Positions 8,023 through 16,142 of a stretch of DNA of 50,144 nucleotides are shown piece by piece. Source of the stretch: Chloroflexota bacterium (GTDB lineage: Bacteria > Chloroflexota > Anaerolineae > Promineifilales > Promineifilaceae). The notes beneath the pieces are model-generated. The model was not told where the DNA came from, did no database searches, and was given only the letters and a program-made list of their open reading frames with translations. The DNA is taken from NCBI GenBank assembly GCA_024275635.1, contig JAJRYT010000117.1, positions 1-50,144 of the forward strand. Reading direction: 5' to 3'. Made by a program: the position numbers and the translations under genes. The stretch's first letter is position 1, and every line of letters begins with the position of its first letter.

Positions 8023-8283
8023 ATGAGTTGGCTTGGCCGATTATTGGGACAAAAAGAAAAGAGCGGTACAGTCGCCAAGCAGCGGCTGCAAATGGTGTTG
8101 ATTCATGATCGCAGTGAAGTTTCGCCTGGTTTGTTGGAACAAATCAAGGACGACATCATTGAGGTCATTGCCCAGCGGTTAACGATTGACCGAGAAAATG
8201 TGGAGGTAAATCTCACCCAATCGGCGCGCGAAAGCCGTCTGGTGGCCGAGATTCCGTTGGTGTCAAGAAATGGGCGGCGGTAA
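8023..8283 (+). CDS. minE: Cell division topological specificity factor MinE
   Basis: MinE stimulates MinD ATPase and gives the MinCD inhibitor its polar or oscillating distribution. The 86-residue protein is the usual length, with the MinE pattern: an N-terminal amphipathic segment (MSWLGRLLGQ), the RLQMVLIHDRSEVSPGLLEQ block and the dimerising C-terminal domain with IDRENVEVNL. A GGAG site sits 7 nt before the ATG. Confidence 0.94.
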   Translation: MSWLGRLLGQKEKSGTVAKQRLQMVLIHDRSEVSPGLLEQIKDDIIEVIAQRLTIDRENVEVNLTQSARESRLVAEIPLVSRNGRR

Positions 8284-8367
8284 ATGATGCTCGGTGAATT
8301 CCTAATTCTGCGTTCATAATCCATCATTTTTTCTTGCCCTTCCCCCAACATCTATTAAAATTTAGGC

Positions 8368-9477
8368 ATGTTCTCAAAAACCTCCGTATGGCGGCATTTC
8401 GACATCTGGTTGATAGCCGCCGTGTTGCTTTTGACGGCTTACGGCATCCTGATGATTCGCAGCGCGGTCACAGGCGCGCCTGCTTTCCAACGCTTACCCG
8501 GCCAACAAGTCGTATGGGCTATTGTCGGCATCATCATCACGCTTGTGGTCGCCGCCATTGATTACCGTTACCTGACATCGTCCCACTGGTATATCTACAT
8601 TGGCCTGATTTTATCGCTCATCTTTGTTGTAGCCGCCGGCCAGATCAATAACGATGCCCGGCGCTGGATTCAGGTGACGACCAATTTCCAGATTCAACCG
8701 TCGGAATTCGGCCGTATTTTGATTACGGTGACATTCGCACAATTCCTGGCCCATCGCCAAAAGCGTATTAACCGCTTCTCTAACACCATCGCTACCCTGG
8801 TTTATGTCGGCATTCCAGTCGGACTTATTTTTATTCAGCCTGATTTGGGCATGTCTGTGCTGTATCTGGTGATATGGTTTGTGATGGTTTGGTTGGCAGG
8901 ACTGCCTTTGTCTCATTTTGTGACCATAGCAGTTATTGGGGTGGTAACGGCCGTTATTGTCTACCCCAACCTAGCCGACTATCAAAAAGCCCGCGTCACC
9001 ACCTTCTTCAACCCCGAAGATGCCAATGAGGAAGATATTTTCAACGTCGATCAGGCCGAAATCAGCGTCGGCTCCGGCGGGTTATGGGGCAAAGGATATA
9101 TGCAAGGAACCCAAAGCCAGCTGGGCTTCCTGCGCGTCCAGCACACCGACTTCATCTTTTCCATGTTAACCGAAGAGATGGGGCTTATCTTTGGCTCTCT
9201 CGTCGTCCTCAGCTTGATGAGTTTCATCCTCATGCGTATCTTGCGCGCCGCTTCCCTCAGCCCCGATCCGGCCGGGAAATACATCTGTACGGGGATAGCG
9301 GCCGTTCTCTTTTTCCAGACCTTCGTCAGCGTCGGTATGAATGTGCGCCTGCTACCAGTCACCGGCCTCACCCTCCCCTTCGTCAGCTACGGCGGCAGTT
9401 CCCTCATCACATTGTTCCTGGCAATCGGCGTGGTACAATCCGTCCTCATGCGTCAACGCAAACAAGAATTTGGGTAA
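8368..9477 (+). CDS. rodA: SEDS peptidoglycan glycosyltransferase, RodA/FtsW
   Basis: A 369-residue SEDS protein with about ten membrane segments, which polymerises lipid II with a partner class B PBP. Recognisable SEDS regions are RRWIQVTTNFQIQPSEFGRI (about 95-115), the loop segment YMQGTQSQLGFLRVQHTDFI with its catalytic-loop HTDFIFS..E (about 248-275) and TGLTLPFVSYGGSS near 345. RodA and FtsW are hard to separate by eye; location at the end of a min operon favours RodA (wall elongation). An 84-bp spacer from minE ends in a weak ribosome site. Confidence 0.9.
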   Translation: MFSKTSVWRHFDIWLIAAVLLLTAYGILMIRSAVTGAPAFQRLPGQQVVWAIVGIIITLVVAAIDYRYLTSSHWYIYIGLILSLIFVVAAGQINNDARRWIQVTTNFQIQPSEFGRILITVTFAQFLAHRQKRINRFSNTIATLVYVGIPVGLIFIQPDLGMSVLYLVIWFVMVWLAGLPLSHFVTIAVIGVVTAVIVYPNLADYQKARVTTFFNPEDANEEDIFNVDQAEISVGSGGLWGKGYMQGTQSQLGFLRVQHTDFIFSMLTEEMGLIFGSLVVLSLMSFILMRILRAASLSPDPAGKYICTGIAAVLFFQTFVSVGMNVRLLPVTGLTLPFVSYGGSSLITLFLAIGVVQSVLMRQRKQEFG

Positions 9478-9540
9478 GCCGTGGACCGTAAGCCGTATTC
9501 CATGAACCGTAATCGGTAAACTGTAACTGCATCGGAATAC

Positions 9541-9617
9541 GGATTACGGATTACGGATTACGGATTACGGATTACGGATTACGGATTACGGATTACCGAT
9601 TACCGATTACGGACTAC
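9541..9617 (+). repeat. Eleven tandem 7-bp repeats (GGATTAC)
   Basis: Eight exact GGATTAC units are followed by two CGATTAC and one GGACTAC, 77 bp in all. They end one base before the GAGGAG ribosome site of gltX. The preceding 9480-9540 contains related inverted pieces (CCGTAAGCCGTATTCC, CCGTAATCGG). No gene or T-box is visible in this spacer. Confidence 0.92.
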
Positions 9618-9628
9618 GAGGAGTAAAA

Positions 9629-11122
9629 ATGACTGTACGTGTTCGTTTCGCCCCCAGCCCAACGGGGTATCTACACATCGGCGGCGCTCGTACCGCCCTT
9701 TTTAACTGGCTGTTTGCCCGCAAACATGGCGGTGAATTCATCCTGCGTATTGAAGATACCGACCAAAAGCGCGCCGTTCCCGGCGCAATAGAGGCCATCA
9801 TGGATGGCTTACGCTGGCTGGGTCTGGATTGGGATGAAGGTCCCGACATCGGCGGTCCTTATGGCCCATACATCCAAACCCAGCGCGCCGATTTATACCA
9901 ACAATGGGCCAACTGGCTGGTGGAACATGGTCACGCTTACAAATGCTACTGTACACCCGCAGAATTGACTGAGATGCGGCAGGCACAGATGGCTGCTAAA
10001 CAATCTATTGGCTACGACCGCCGCTGCCGCAACTTAACGCCCGAACAACGCGCCGCCAAAGAAAAAGCGGGGCTGAAACCAGTTATTCGCTTCCAAGCGC
10101 CCCTTGAAGGGGAGACAATCGTCCCTGATCTTATTCGCGGCGATATCACCTACAACAACACGCAAATCGCCGATTCTGTCCTCCTCAAATCTGATGGACT
10201 GCCCACCTATCATCTGGCCAACGTGGTAGACGATCATTTCATGGCCATCAGCCATATTATGCGGGCTGATGAGTGGATTAACACCGCGCCGCTGCACATT
10301 CATTTGTACAAAGCGTTTGGCTGGCAGCCGCCAATTTACGCCCACCTCTCATTGGTCATGAACCCTAGCGGCAAGGGCAAATTAAGCAAACGAACCCAAG
10401 CGTTCACTGACAGTGGTCAAGAGGTCTTGGTAAAAGTGTCGGAGTTCCAGGAGGCGGGGCTTCTACCCGAAGCAGTGGTCAACTCCCTGACCAATGTAGG
10501 TTGGTCATTTGGCGATGATGTAGAGAAATTCACGCCGGAAGAGGCAATGCCCCGTTTTGAATTGGAAGCTATTAATCCGGCGCCGTCTCGACTCAACTAC
10601 ACTAAATTAGATTGGTTGAACGGTCAATATATCCAGGAGATGTCGCCGTCAGCGCTGGCTCAGGCTGTTAAGCCTTTCCTGGATGCGGCCGGGATAGAGG
10701 TTAATCCTGAGGCGCTGACGGCCGTGATGCCGGCCATGCGTGTTCGGTTAAAGCGGCTGAAAGACGCTTTGTTATTTTTACGTTTTCTGTTTGACGACGC
10801 GCCAGTTGAACTTTCAGCCGAACAGTTAACCCACAAAAAACTGCTGCGCGAAGCCGCTCATGAGGCATTCAAGCAGATGCGCGATCTGGTGCGAACGATT
10901 GAACCTTATGATTTAGAAACGCTAGGCCCGGCGCTGATGAAGCTTGGCGAAAGCGTCACCAGCAATGGCAAAGCCGGCCCCTTCCTGGGCATGGCTCGCC
11001 TGGCTGTTACCGGGCAAGAAGTGTCGCCTCCGCTGTTCGAGTCAATGGTGGCGCTGGGACGGGAGCGTACCTTAGCCCGGCTGGATGAAGTCATTGCCTT
11101 ATTTACAGCGGATGGGGGCTAA
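9629..11122 (+). CDS. gltX: Glutamyl-tRNA synthetase
   Basis: A class I aminoacyl-tRNA synthetase charging tRNA-Glu, and tRNA-Gln too if the organism uses the amidotransferase route. The 497-residue protein has the HIGH-type motif in PSPTGYLHIGGARTALFNWL (residues 9-28) and the KMSKS-type motif GKGKLSKR at about 248-255. An extra segment after the catalytic domain and a helical C-terminal anticodon domain match the bacterial GluRS plan. Strong GAGGAG site 5 nt before the ATG. A tRNA-Gln gene follows in the same direction. Confidence 0.96.
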   Translation: MTVRVRFAPSPTGYLHIGGARTALFNWLFARKHGGEFILRIEDTDQKRAVPGAIEAIMDGLRWLGLDWDEGPDIGGPYGPYIQTQRADLYQQWANWLVEHGHAYKCYCTPAELTEMRQAQMAAKQSIGYDRRCRNLTPEQRAAKEKAGLKPVIRFQAPLEGETIVPDLIRGDITYNNTQIADSVLLKSDGLPTYHLANVVDDHFMAISHIMRADEWINTAPLHIHLYKAFGWQPPIYAHLSLVMNPSGKGKLSKRTQAFTDSGQEVLVKVSEFQEAGLLPEAVVNSLTNVGWSFGDDVEKFTPEEAMPRFELEAINPAPSRLNYTKLDWLNGQYIQEMSPSALAQAVKPFLDAAGIEVNPEALTAVMPAMRVRLKRLKDALLFLRFLFDDAPVELSAEQLTHKKLLREAAHEAFKQMRDLVRTIEPYDLETLGPALMKLGESVTSNGKAGPFLGMARLAVTGQEVSPPLFESMVALGRERTLARLDEVIALFTADGG

Positions 11123-11175
11123 CGACGACTGCTGTGATAGTGTGCGATACGCTTACAAAACATCCTCCAATGGGG

Positions 11176-11204
11176 TTGCTTGTTTGCCTGCCTCATGCTA
11201 AAAT
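11176..11204 (+). promoter_or_regulatory. Promoter of the tRNA-Gln gene
   Basis: TTGCTT (11176-11181), a 17-bp spacer and TAAAAT (11199-11204) would start transcription about 5 nt before the mature tRNA 5' end. Confidence 0.6.
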
Positions 11205-11215
11205 TCTGCCGCTGT

Positions 11216-11286
11216 TGAGGGATAGTTTAACGGTAAAACAGCGGACTCTGACTCCGTCGTTCCTGGTTCGAATCCAGGTCCCTCAG
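11216..11286 (+). tRNA. tRNA-Gln (anticodon CTG)
   Basis: A full cloverleaf can be folded: acceptor TGAGGGA with TCCCTCA, D arm GTTT/AAAC, anticodon arm GCGGA/TCCGT around loop CTCTGAC with anticodon CTG, a 4-nt variable loop and T arm CCTGG/CCAGG around TTCGAAT. The length is 71 nt including discriminator G. The 3' end continues CCT, so CCA is not fully encoded. It decodes CAG. Confidence 0.95.
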
Positions 11287-11294
11287 CCTTAACG

Positions 11295-11321
11295 AAGCCA
11301 CTCCTAACCGGGTGGCTTTTT
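11295..11321 (+). terminator. Rho-independent terminator after tRNA-Gln
   Basis: Stem AGCCAC (11296-11301) with GTGGCT (11312-11317), with a GC-rich inner part, is followed by a run of five T. Confidence 0.85.
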
Positions 11322-11370
11322 GTGTGTCAGCGCGGAACACCATGGGATGGAAAGAGAGATAAAACCCGCT

Positions 11371-11382
11371 CGTAACTACTAA
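11371..11382 (+). repeat. Copy of the CGTAACTACTAA element
   Basis: Exact match to 786-797. It lies in the mutS upstream region inside a larger CTCG...CGAG inverted repeat (about 11370-11411). No ORF or clear promoter was found between the terminator and mutS. Confidence 0.5.
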
Positions 11383-11484
11383 GCCTCTCTGGAGACCAGC
11401 GAGATTTTAGCACGTTATCCGCCTGATTTACCACTGGTCGAAACCTTGCCGATCTTACGAATTACACGAGGAGAAGGAATTTTA

Positions 11485-14082
11485 ATGGCCAAATCCAAAG
11501 TCACTCCCAGCCGCCAACAATACCTGGACATTAAAGCGCAGTATCCCGACGCCATCGTCTTCTTCCGCCTGGGCGACTTTTATGAAACGTTTGACGATGA
11601 CGCTGAAACGGCCGCCCGTGAACTTGATCTGGTTCTGACCAGCCGCCCGCAAGGTAAAAATCAGCGCACGCCAATGGCCGGCGTCCCTCACCATGCCGCC
11701 GAGGGGTATATCGCCCGCCTCATTGCCAAAGGATATAAAGTAGCTCTGGCGGAGCAAATCAGCACGGAAACGGTTAAGGGGCTGATGCCGCGCGAAGTGG
11801 TGCGGGTTTTCACGGCAGGGACAGTGATTGAGCCGGGGATGCTGGAGGCGGGGCGCAATAATTACCTGACGGCCGTTATCCGCGACGGTGATCAATATGG
11901 CCTGGCCTACGCCGACATCACCACTGGCGAATTTGCAACGACGCAGATAAACGGCCGTCGTCCCCTCACCGAAGAACTGGCCCGGCTGGCTCCCGCCGAA
12001 CTCCTCGTCGCCGATAATGAACACACCCTACACGATCAGTCCAAGACGGTCACGCCGCTGCCCAACTGGCGCTTTGAAGAGGGGAATGCCCGGCAGACTT
12101 TACGCCGCCACTTCGGCGTCAGCACCCTGTCCGGCTTTGGCTGCGAGAATAAACCGCTGGCCGTGCGCGCCGCCGGGGCCATCCTTTACTACCTGCAAGA
12201 AACGCAGCGCGGCGCAATCGATCAGGTTCAGCGGCTGGCAACTTACAGCACCGAAGGGTACATGGCCCTGGATACGGCCACCCGGCACAATTTGGAACTG
12301 ACCGAATCTATCGGCGGCGATAAATCGGGTTCGCTGTTAGGCGTCCTCAACAAAACCGTCACGCCGATGGGGGCGCGATTATTACGGCAAAGAGTGACAC
12401 GGCCGTTACTCAACCTCGACGAACTCAATCAGCGGCTCGACCAAGTCGAAACCTTCGGCAACGACGGCCTTCTCCGCGCCGACATCCGCGCCGCGCTCAA
12501 AGGACTGCCCGACCTGGAACGCCTTGCCAACCGCGTCCTCAGCGGTAAAGCCATCCCTCGCGATTTGGAAAATATCCGGCTGGCGTTGGAGACTGTGCCG
12601 GAAATCAGTGAAAAATTAAAGATTGATGATCCAAGATCAAAGATTGACGCGCACAATCCAATCATCAATCTTCAATCTTTAATCATCAATCTCGATCCCT
12701 GCCCCGAAACCCACGACCTCATTTCCCGCGCCATCGCTGACAACGCGCCGACCAATTTCAACAAAATGGGCGTCATCCGGCCTGGTTTTTCAGCCGAACT
12801 GGATGGCGTCATGAATTCGTCGGCGCACGCGCGGGAATGGGTGGCCCAACTGGAACCGCGCGAACGGGAGCGCACAGGCATCCAATCACTCAAAGTCGGC
12901 TTTAATAAGGTGTTCGGCTACTACATCGAGATCAGCCGCGCCAACAGCCATCTGGCCCCCGACGATTACATCCGCAAGCAAACGCTGACTAACGCCGAGC
13001 GCTACATCACGCCGGAGTTGAAGGAATACGAGACGCTCATCCTCAACGCCGAGGAGCGGATTTTGGAGATCGAGCGGCGTGTTTTCATCGAGATTTGCCA
13101 ACAGGTGGCTCAATTTACGCCCCAACTGCTGCAAACGGCCGTTACCCTGGCCCGGTTGGATGTGGCGGCGACGCTGGCGGAAGTGGCGGCGAATTTTGAT
13201 TACGTCCGTCCGGTTTTGTCGGATGAGAGTGGGATGATGGTGGAGAACGGCCGTCATCCCGTCGTCGAACACAGTCTAAACCGGGAACGCTTCGTCCCCA
13301 ACCACAGCCAGTTCGATAGCAATGACCGTATCCAAATTATCACTGGCCCTAACATGTCCGGCAAGTCTACCTTCTTAAGACAAGTCGCCCTCATCACCCT
13401 CATGGCCCAAATCGGCAGTTTTGTCCCGGCCACAAAAGCGGAAATTGGACTGGCTGACCGGATATTCACGCGGATTGGGGCGCATGATGAACTGCATCAC
13501 GGCCGTTCCACCTTCATGGTCGAAATGGTGGAAACGGCCGAGATTCTCAACCACGCCACCCACCGCTCCCTGCTCATTTTGGACGAAATCGGACGGGGAA
13601 CCAGCACCTACGACGGCCTCTCCATCGCCTGGGCCGTCATTGAATTCCTGCACAACCATCCCCGCCTTAAGCCGCGCACCCTCTTCGCCACCCACTACCA
13701 CGAACTGGTCGGCCTGGCCGACATGCTGCCTATGGTGACTAACTACAACGTCGCCGTCGCCGAGGAAGGGGACGATGTCGTCTTTCTGCACCAGATCGTC
13801 CCCGGTGGCGCCGACCGCAGTTATGGCATCCACGTGGCCCAACTGGCCGGCCTGCCCCGCGACGTGATCAACCGGGCCAACGAAATCCTGGAAGAGTTGG
13901 AGCGCCACGCCCCCACGACCAGCGTCGAACCCAGCCGCTTCACCCCCAGCCAGCAAATGGCCCTCTTCCCCGAAACCAGCCCCATCCTGGAAGAACTGGC
14001 CGACCTGGATGTGAACACGCTGACGCCGTTGGAAGCGATTAACAAACTCTACGAGTGGAAACGCCGTTACGCAGGTAAATAA
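11485..14082 (+). CDS. mutS: DNA mismatch repair protein MutS
   Basis: MutS binds mispairs and with ATP activates MutL. The 865-residue protein has the mismatch-recognition FYE motif in FRLGDFYETF (residues about 29-38), core/clamp domains, Walker A GPNMSGKSTF (about 624-633), Walker B LLILDEIGRGTSTYDG, and the C-terminal helix-turn-helix (THYHELVGL onward to GLPRDVINRANEIL). The start is the ATG at 11485 after AGGAGAAGG, not the GTG/ATG at 11446. An AT-rich heptad palindrome at 12613-12693 is in frame and replaces or expands the region between the core helix NIRLALETVPEISEKL and DPCPETHDLIS. Despite this the frame is open and all motifs are intact. Confidence 0.96.
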   Translation: MAKSKVTPSRQQYLDIKAQYPDAIVFFRLGDFYETFDDDAETAARELDLVLTSRPQGKNQRTPMAGVPHHAAEGYIARLIAKGYKVALAEQISTETVKGLMPREVVRVFTAGTVIEPGMLEAGRNNYLTAVIRDGDQYGLAYADITTGEFATTQINGRRPLTEELARLAPAELLVADNEHTLHDQSKTVTPLPNWRFEEGNARQTLRRHFGVSTLSGFGCENKPLAVRAAGAILYYLQETQRGAIDQVQRLATYSTEGYMALDTATRHNLELTESIGGDKSGSLLGVLNKTVTPMGARLLRQRVTRPLLNLDELNQRLDQVETFGNDGLLRADIRAALKGLPDLERLANRVLSGKAIPRDLENIRLALETVPEISEKLKIDDPRSKIDAHNPIINLQSLIINLDPCPETHDLISRAIADNAPTNFNKMGVIRPGFSAELDGVMNSSAHAREWVAQLEPRERERTGIQSLKVGFNKVFGYYIEISRANSHLAPDDYIRKQTLTNAERYITPELKEYETLILNAEERILEIERRVFIEICQQVAQFTPQLLQTAVTLARLDVAATLAEVAANFDYVRPVLSDESGMMVENGRHPVVEHSLNRERFVPNHSQFDSNDRIQIITGPNMSGKSTFLRQVALITLMAQIGSFVPATKAEIGLADRIFTRIGAHDELHHGRSTFMVEMVETAEILNHATHRSLLILDEIGRGTSTYDGLSIAWAVIEFLHNHPRLKPRTLFATHYHELVGLADMLPMVTNYNVAVAEEGDDVVFLHQIVPGGADRSYGIHVAQLAGLPRDVINRANEILEELERHAPTTSVEPSRFTPSQQMALFPETSPILEELADLDVNTLTPLEAINKLYEWKRRYAGK
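12613..12693 (+). repeat. In-frame heptad palindrome inside mutS
   Basis: Left arm AAATTAAAGATTGATGAT-type units and right arm AATCATCAATCTTCAATC-type units form an imperfect inverted repeat. It encodes about 27 residues (KIDD, SKID, NLQSLIINL) that other MutS proteins would not be expected to share. Confidence 0.85.
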
Positions 14083-14113
14083 GTGGCAGGCGTTTTGAAA
14101 ATGCCTGTCACTT
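14081..14113 (+). terminator. Hairpin at the end of mutS
   Basis: Stem 14081-14091 with 14103-14113 (11 bp with one G-T pair) and an 11-nt loop starts in the stop codon. No strong T-run follows, so its action as a terminator is only probable. Confidence 0.5.
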
Positions 14114-14182
14114 GTGTTGCCCCAAGGCGCCAAGCGGTCTAAAATCCCGGCTGTTGCGATCAAACCTATTTTGAAGGAAATA

Positions 14183-14290
14183 ATGAACGAAGAGTCTCAA
14201 ACATCTGACGACGGCGTACCCTTAGGTAAACGCACAATCCGCCGCCAGCCTGTCCCCAATTTCATAATTATTATGCCCTCTGGCAGGTAA
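14183..14290 (+). CDS. Possible 35-residue leader peptide upstream of mgtE
   Basis: An ATG with a good ribosome site (GAAGGAAA, 14173-14180) opens a 35-codon frame: acidic N-terminus MNEESQTSDDG, a basic middle and several prolines (VPLGKRTIRRQPVP), ending MPSGR. It does not match a family I know. Its stop lies just inside a 7-bp stem (14277-14283 with 14310-14316) that precedes the mgtE ribosome site. Short ORFs with acidic and proline codons act as Mg2+-sensing leaders of mgtA in enterobacteria; whether this one does is only inference. It could also be a chance frame. Confidence 0.35.
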   Translation: MNEESQTSDDGVPLGKRTIRRQPVPNFIIIMPSGR

Positions 14291-14341
14291 TTCCCCGTCA
14301 ATCACGCCTCCAGAGGAGCCTGACTAATGCCAAACTGGAGG
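14277..14341 (+). promoter_or_regulatory. Candidate alternative RNA structure before mgtE
   Basis: CCTCTGG (14277-14283) can pair with CCAGAGG (14310-14316). CCTCC (14307-14311), overlapping that stem, can instead pair with the mgtE Shine-Dalgarno GGAGG (14337-14341). The two pairings exclude each other, as in a translation switch. I do not recognise the known Mg2+ M-box riboswitch here. Confidence 0.3.
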
Positions 14342-14347
14342 TGTTCC

Positions 14348-15697
14348 ATGGAAACTAACATTCTAGATAATGTGCTGGCACAGATGCGCAATGCGCTGAA
14401 ACAAAAAGAGATTCAGCACGCTGTGGCCATTTTGCAATCGCTGCGCCTACCCGATCAGGCTGAACTGTTGGGCGAGTTGAACAACGACGAACAAGTACGC
14501 CTGCTACCGCGCTTATCTCCGGCCGAGTCGGCAGATATTTTGGAAGAGATGGATGAGGAGGATGCCGCCGAATTGGCGGCCGCCCTGCCTGCAACGGCCG
14601 TTATCTCCATCGTTGAAGAAATGGCTCCCGACGAAGCAGCTGACCTGCTGGGCGACATGGACCCGATACAGGCCGAAGCAATCCTGGCCGGTCTGGAAAA
14701 CCCGGAAGAAGTGCGGCCTTTACTCCTGCACTCCGATGACAGCGCCGGCGGCCTGATGACCTCTGAATTCCTGGTCCTACGTCAGCAGATGACGGCTGCC
14801 GAAGCGCTGCACACCATTCACAACTGGAAGCCTGGGGCCGAAATGATTTACTACCTTTTCGTGGTGGATCAACACGGCCGTTTATGCGGCGTCGTCAATC
14901 TACGCCAGCTTATCGTGGCCGAACCAGAAACACTGATTATGAACATCATGGACACCGAAGTCATTTCCGTCCCCACCGGAACCGATCAGGAAGAATGCGC
15001 CCGCCTAATGACCCGCTACGATCTTCTGGCCCTGCCGGTAGTCGATGAAAATAACCGGCTCCTGGGCGTCATTACCTTCGACGACATCACCGACGTCCTG
15101 GAAGATGAGGCTACCGAAGACATCCAGCGTTTGGGCGGCGCGCAGCCACTGGACCGCGCCTATCTGAGCACGGGCGTTTTTACCATTGCTCGCAAACGCA
15201 TCGGTTGGCTTATGCTTTTGTTCATCACCGAAAGCCTAACCGGCAGCGTGCTTCGTTTTTTTGAGGATGAACTACAAGCCGTTGTCGCCCTGTCTTTTTT
15301 TATTCCCCTGCTAATTGGCACCGGCGGCAACGCCGGGTCACAAACAACCAGCACCATCATCCGCGCCCTGGCCGTCGGCGACATCGACAAGAAGGATGTA
15401 GCTCGCACTTTCTGGCATGAAATTCGCACCGGCGCCCTGCTGGGCGTTGTCATGGGCATTGTCGCTTTTGTGCGGGCCAGAATATGGGGCAGTCCCAATA
15501 CGCTAGCCATCACCGTCTCGATTGCCATTTTAACTATCGTTATCTGGGCCAATGCTCTCGGCGCTATCCTCCCCTTACTAGCCGCCAAACTACGGATTGA
15601 TCCCACAGTCGTTTCTGGTCCGGCAATGAGTACGCTGGTGGACGCCACCGGCTTGTTTATTTACTTTCAGGTAGCCCGGATGATTCTGAAGTTGTGA
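14348..15697 (+). CDS. mgtE: MgtE family magnesium transporter
   Basis: A 449-residue Mg2+ channel. It has a helical N domain (about 1-130, with repeated PxExADxLxxM units such as SPAESADILEEMDEEDAA), two CBS domains (about 130-255) and five C-terminal membrane helices with the pore signature FFIPLLIGTGGNAGSQ. In this family the cytosolic domains sense Mg2+ and gate the pore. The start is set by a strong GGAGGTG site 4 nt before the ATG at 14348. The upstream region has a small ORF and possible RNA switch. Confidence 0.95.
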   Translation: METNILDNVLAQMRNALKQKEIQHAVAILQSLRLPDQAELLGELNNDEQVRLLPRLSPAESADILEEMDEEDAAELAAALPATAVISIVEEMAPDEAADLLGDMDPIQAEAILAGLENPEEVRPLLLHSDDSAGGLMTSEFLVLRQQMTAAEALHTIHNWKPGAEMIYYLFVVDQHGRLCGVVNLRQLIVAEPETLIMNIMDTEVISVPTGTDQEECARLMTRYDLLALPVVDENNRLLGVITFDDITDVLEDEATEDIQRLGGAQPLDRAYLSTGVFTIARKRIGWLMLLFITESLTGSVLRFFEDELQAVVALSFFIPLLIGTGGNAGSQTTSTIIRALAVGDIDKKDVARTFWHEIRTGALLGVVMGIVAFVRARIWGSPNTLAITVSIAILTIVIWANALGAILPLLAAKLRIDPTVVSGPAMSTLVDATGLFIYFQVARMILKL

Positions 15698-15747
15698 ATG
15701 AATATCACCGTGAATTTGGCAGGGAGAGAGGGGACGGCCGTTTCCTC

Positions 15748-15776
15748 TTACATTCCTATTTGCTTTGATGTATAAT
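15748..15776 (+). promoter_or_regulatory. Candidate promoter of the Phd/PIN module
   Basis: TATAAT at 15771-15776 is a perfect -10 box; TTACAT (15748-15753) lies 17 bp upstream as a weak -35 element. Confidence 0.5.
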
Positions 15777-15787
15777 AAGAAGCAATC

Positions 15788-15799
15788 AATCAATTGATT
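15788..15799. promoter_or_regulatory. Candidate autoregulatory operator
   Basis: The perfect 12-bp palindrome AATCAATTGATT sits just downstream of the -10 box and before the antitoxin gene, where Phd/YefM-type antitoxins usually bind their own operator. Confidence 0.4.
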
Positions 15800-15830
15800 A
15801 ACCGATTATCTTGATGAAGGTATATGTAAA

Positions 15831-16142
15831 ATGGAAAATACCCTGAGCGCCACTCAAGCCCGCGTAAACTTTGGCGAAGTCATGCGACAGGTTGTGGAAC
15901 AAGAACGCCCGATCATCGTAGAACGCGCTGGAAAACCCCAGGTTGTCATCCTGTCCATTGAAGCATACGAACGCTTGATCGCTTCTCAAACCGGCGACAA
16001 GGACGAACTGCTCTTAAAACAAGCTAAAGCGTTGCGGGAGCGAATTCGAGCCAGACTAGGTGATGACACACTTCTTACGCCTGAAGAAATCATCGCCACA
16101 ATGCGCGAGGAGCGTACTCGTGAACTCACCGATTTGCATTGA
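15831..16142 (+). CDS. Phd/YefM family antitoxin
   Basis: A 103-residue protein with the Phd/YefM N-terminal DNA-binding fold: ATQARVNFGEVMRQV, then RPIIVERAGKPQVVILSIEAYERL (residues about 27-50). A charged C-terminal tail would wrap the toxin. It overlaps the PIN toxin gene by 23 bp, typical of a translationally coupled type II toxin-antitoxin pair. It should neutralise the toxin and repress its own promoter. Confidence 0.9.
   Translation: MENTLSATQARVNFGEVMRQVVEQERPIIVERAGKPQVVILSIEAYERLIASQTGDKDELLLKQAKALRERIRARLGDDTLLTPEEIIATMREERTRELTDLH

Noticed and set aside
9541..9617. Tandem repeats as a CRISPR array
   Set aside because: Units are 7 bp and contiguous without spacers; no cas genes are in the window.
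9478..9628. A T-box riboswitch before gltX
   Set aside because: The spacer is entirely repeats; no T-box sequence (TGGNACC type), specifier loop or terminator is present.
13375..14163. A 262-codon minus-strand ORF opposite the mutS 3' end
   Set aside because: Composition (Gly/Val/Gln/Asp-rich) is that of an antisense shadow of a GC-rich gene; the sense strand encodes the MutS ATPase domain.
14180..14347. M-box (ykoK) magnesium riboswitch before mgtE
   Set aside because: The region is too short and does not show the conserved helices of that class; only a simple possible alternative pairing is visible.
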